The notes below the pieces were generated by a model. The model was given only the letters and a program-made list of their open reading frames with translations. It ran no database searches and was not told the origin of the DNA. The position numbers and the translations under genes were made by a program. Source: QZKY01 sp963666295 (GTDB taxonomy: Bacteria > Pseudomonadota > Gammaproteobacteria > Burkholderiales > Burkholderiaceae_D). From it: a stretch of 64,000 bases of DNA. Location of the stretch: positions 682,001-746,000 of the forward strand of contig OY762707.1 in the NCBI GenBank assembly GCA_963666295.1, given 5' to 3'. Below are positions 63,295 through 64,000 of this stretch, piece after piece. Position 1 is the first letter of the stretch; every line of letters starts with the position of its first letter.

Positions 63295-64000
63295 ATGATT
63301 ACGACCCTGCTGGTCATTGTTGGCATCCTTTTTCTGGCGATACAGCTGGAAGAAAAATTTAAAGTTCCTTCCCCACTTGGCCTGATTGCGCTTTCCTTCA
63401 TTGCGCATTACGCATTCCGGCAAGTCCCCGTCCTGACCGGCAACTCGGAGCGCTTTGCAGCCCTAGTCGTGCTATTGCTGCCCATCCTGCTGATTTCGGA
63501 TTCACTGGAGTTGAAACTCGCCGACCTGAAAGAACACGGTCTCAGTCTGCTCTATCTGTCCGTCGTCGCGGTAACACTCTCGATCATCATGGCGCTACTG
63601 CTTTCCGAGTGGCTGTTTGCCGACTATGCCCTCTCTGCTGCCGCCATCATTTCACTGTTTGCCATGGTACTGGCCACCGATCCGGTTTCCGTCGTCAGCA
63701 TTTTTTCCAAATTCGAATTGCCGCACCAATTGAAAATACTTGCCGAGGGAGAAAGCCTGTTCAATGACGCAACCGCACTAATCGCGTTCGTCTTTATTGG
63801 CCTCTATGCCCTGAGTGGAAAGGAAATTACAACAGGACATGTCATCGAAATCAGTAGCATCGTAGTCCTGGGTTCAATCGCCGTTGGGGTGGCAGCCGGA
63901 TTTATCGGGCTCGCCGCAATGAAAACAACGAAAAACCGCATCGCGGAAATGATGGTGCTCATCCTGACCGGCTATGGCGCTTTCGTGCTGGCCGAACATT
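63295..64000 (+). CDS. CPA1-family Na+/H+ antiporter, N-terminal part (runs off the window)
   Basis: 235 residues up to the window end, with no stop. Seven or so hydrophobic segments. Motifs include LATDPVSVVSIFSKF and AEGESLFNDATALIAF, the DP and ND elements of NhaP-type exchangers. ATG 63295 has no strong ribosome site but begins the hydrophobic segment. No upstream in-frame start fits better. Confidence 0.88.
   Translation, partial: MITTLLVIVGILFLAIQLEEKFKVPSPLGLIALSFIAHYAFRQVPVLTGNSERFAALVVLLLPILLISDSLELKLADLKEHGLSLLYLSVVAVTLSIIMALLLSEWLFADYALSAAAIISLFAMVLATDPVSVVSIFSKFELPHQLKILAEGESLFNDATALIAFVFIGLYALSGKEITTGHVIEISSIVVLGSIAVGVAAGFIGLAAMKTTKNRIAEMMVLILTGYGAFVLAEH

Overview
The window reads as a contiguous piece of a betaproteobacterial chromosome, most likely a member of the Burkholderiales and probably Oxalobacteraceae. 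This placement is inference from gene order and protein style: rpe-gph-trpE, leuS-lptE-holA-proA, divergent fur/bamE, pmbA/darP/mogA, and rsmI divergent from yraN-diaA-dolP. A CoA-transferase of the formyl-CoA/oxalate type also fits. Base composition looks near 50% GC by eye, lower than most Burkholderiales. I saw no rRNA, tRNA, CRISPR array, prophage or intact insertion sequence.

Layout. 1-686 is the 3' end of topB. 757-10048 is a leftward block: an aldo/keto reductase, then (in transcription order from the right) rpe-gph-[Trp-rich leader]-trpE-rsmB-DUF4390-ntrY-ntrX. 10155-14892 holds mltA, a DUF4404 gene, a leftward uspA and priA. 14893-16174 is an accessory-looking patch with palindromic repeats around an unrecognised secreted protein. 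16175-20643 holds ettA, kup and an H-NS family gene. 20785-25088 holds the dolP-diaA-yraN and rsmI cluster plus a CorC/HlyC-type membrane protein with a repeat at its start. 25220-28181 is pilB-pilC. 28287-32112 runs leftward: a formyl-CoA-transferase-like gene, then sucC-sucD. 32731-35979 holds a nitroreductase, fur/bamE, dapB and tonB. 36097-42028 is leuS-lptE-holA, a small membrane protein and proA. 42210-45885 holds an RlmL-type methyltransferase, a PNPOx-fold protein, a methyltransferase with a regulatory domain and a 59-codon small gene. 46050-50839 holds pmbA, darP, mogA, an esterase, a small gene and a parvulin PPIase. 50994-58593 is a five-gene peptide ABC transporter operon that includes a secreted M3 metallopeptidase. 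58599-59110 is a ParD/RelE-type toxin-antitoxin pair. 59254 to the end holds waaA, a UPF0149/SEC-C protein, a small membrane protein, a Na+/solute symporter and the start of a CPA1 Na+/H+ antiporter.

How parts work together. The clearest regulatory signal is a 28-residue ORF between gph and trpE with four Trp codons in nine, which looks like a transcription-attenuation leader; rsmB and ntrYX lie downstream on the same strand. The CoA-transferase lies just upstream of succinyl-CoA synthetase on the same strand, which suggests a link between succinyl-CoA and oxalate or formate activation. The peptide operon pairs a predicted exported oligopeptidase with a binding protein, two permeases and a double ATPase. 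Most other genes are housekeeping. No large undescribed multi-gene system is evident; the best leads are the Trp leader, the AAA+-less NtrX, the repeat-flanked secreted protein and several small proteins.
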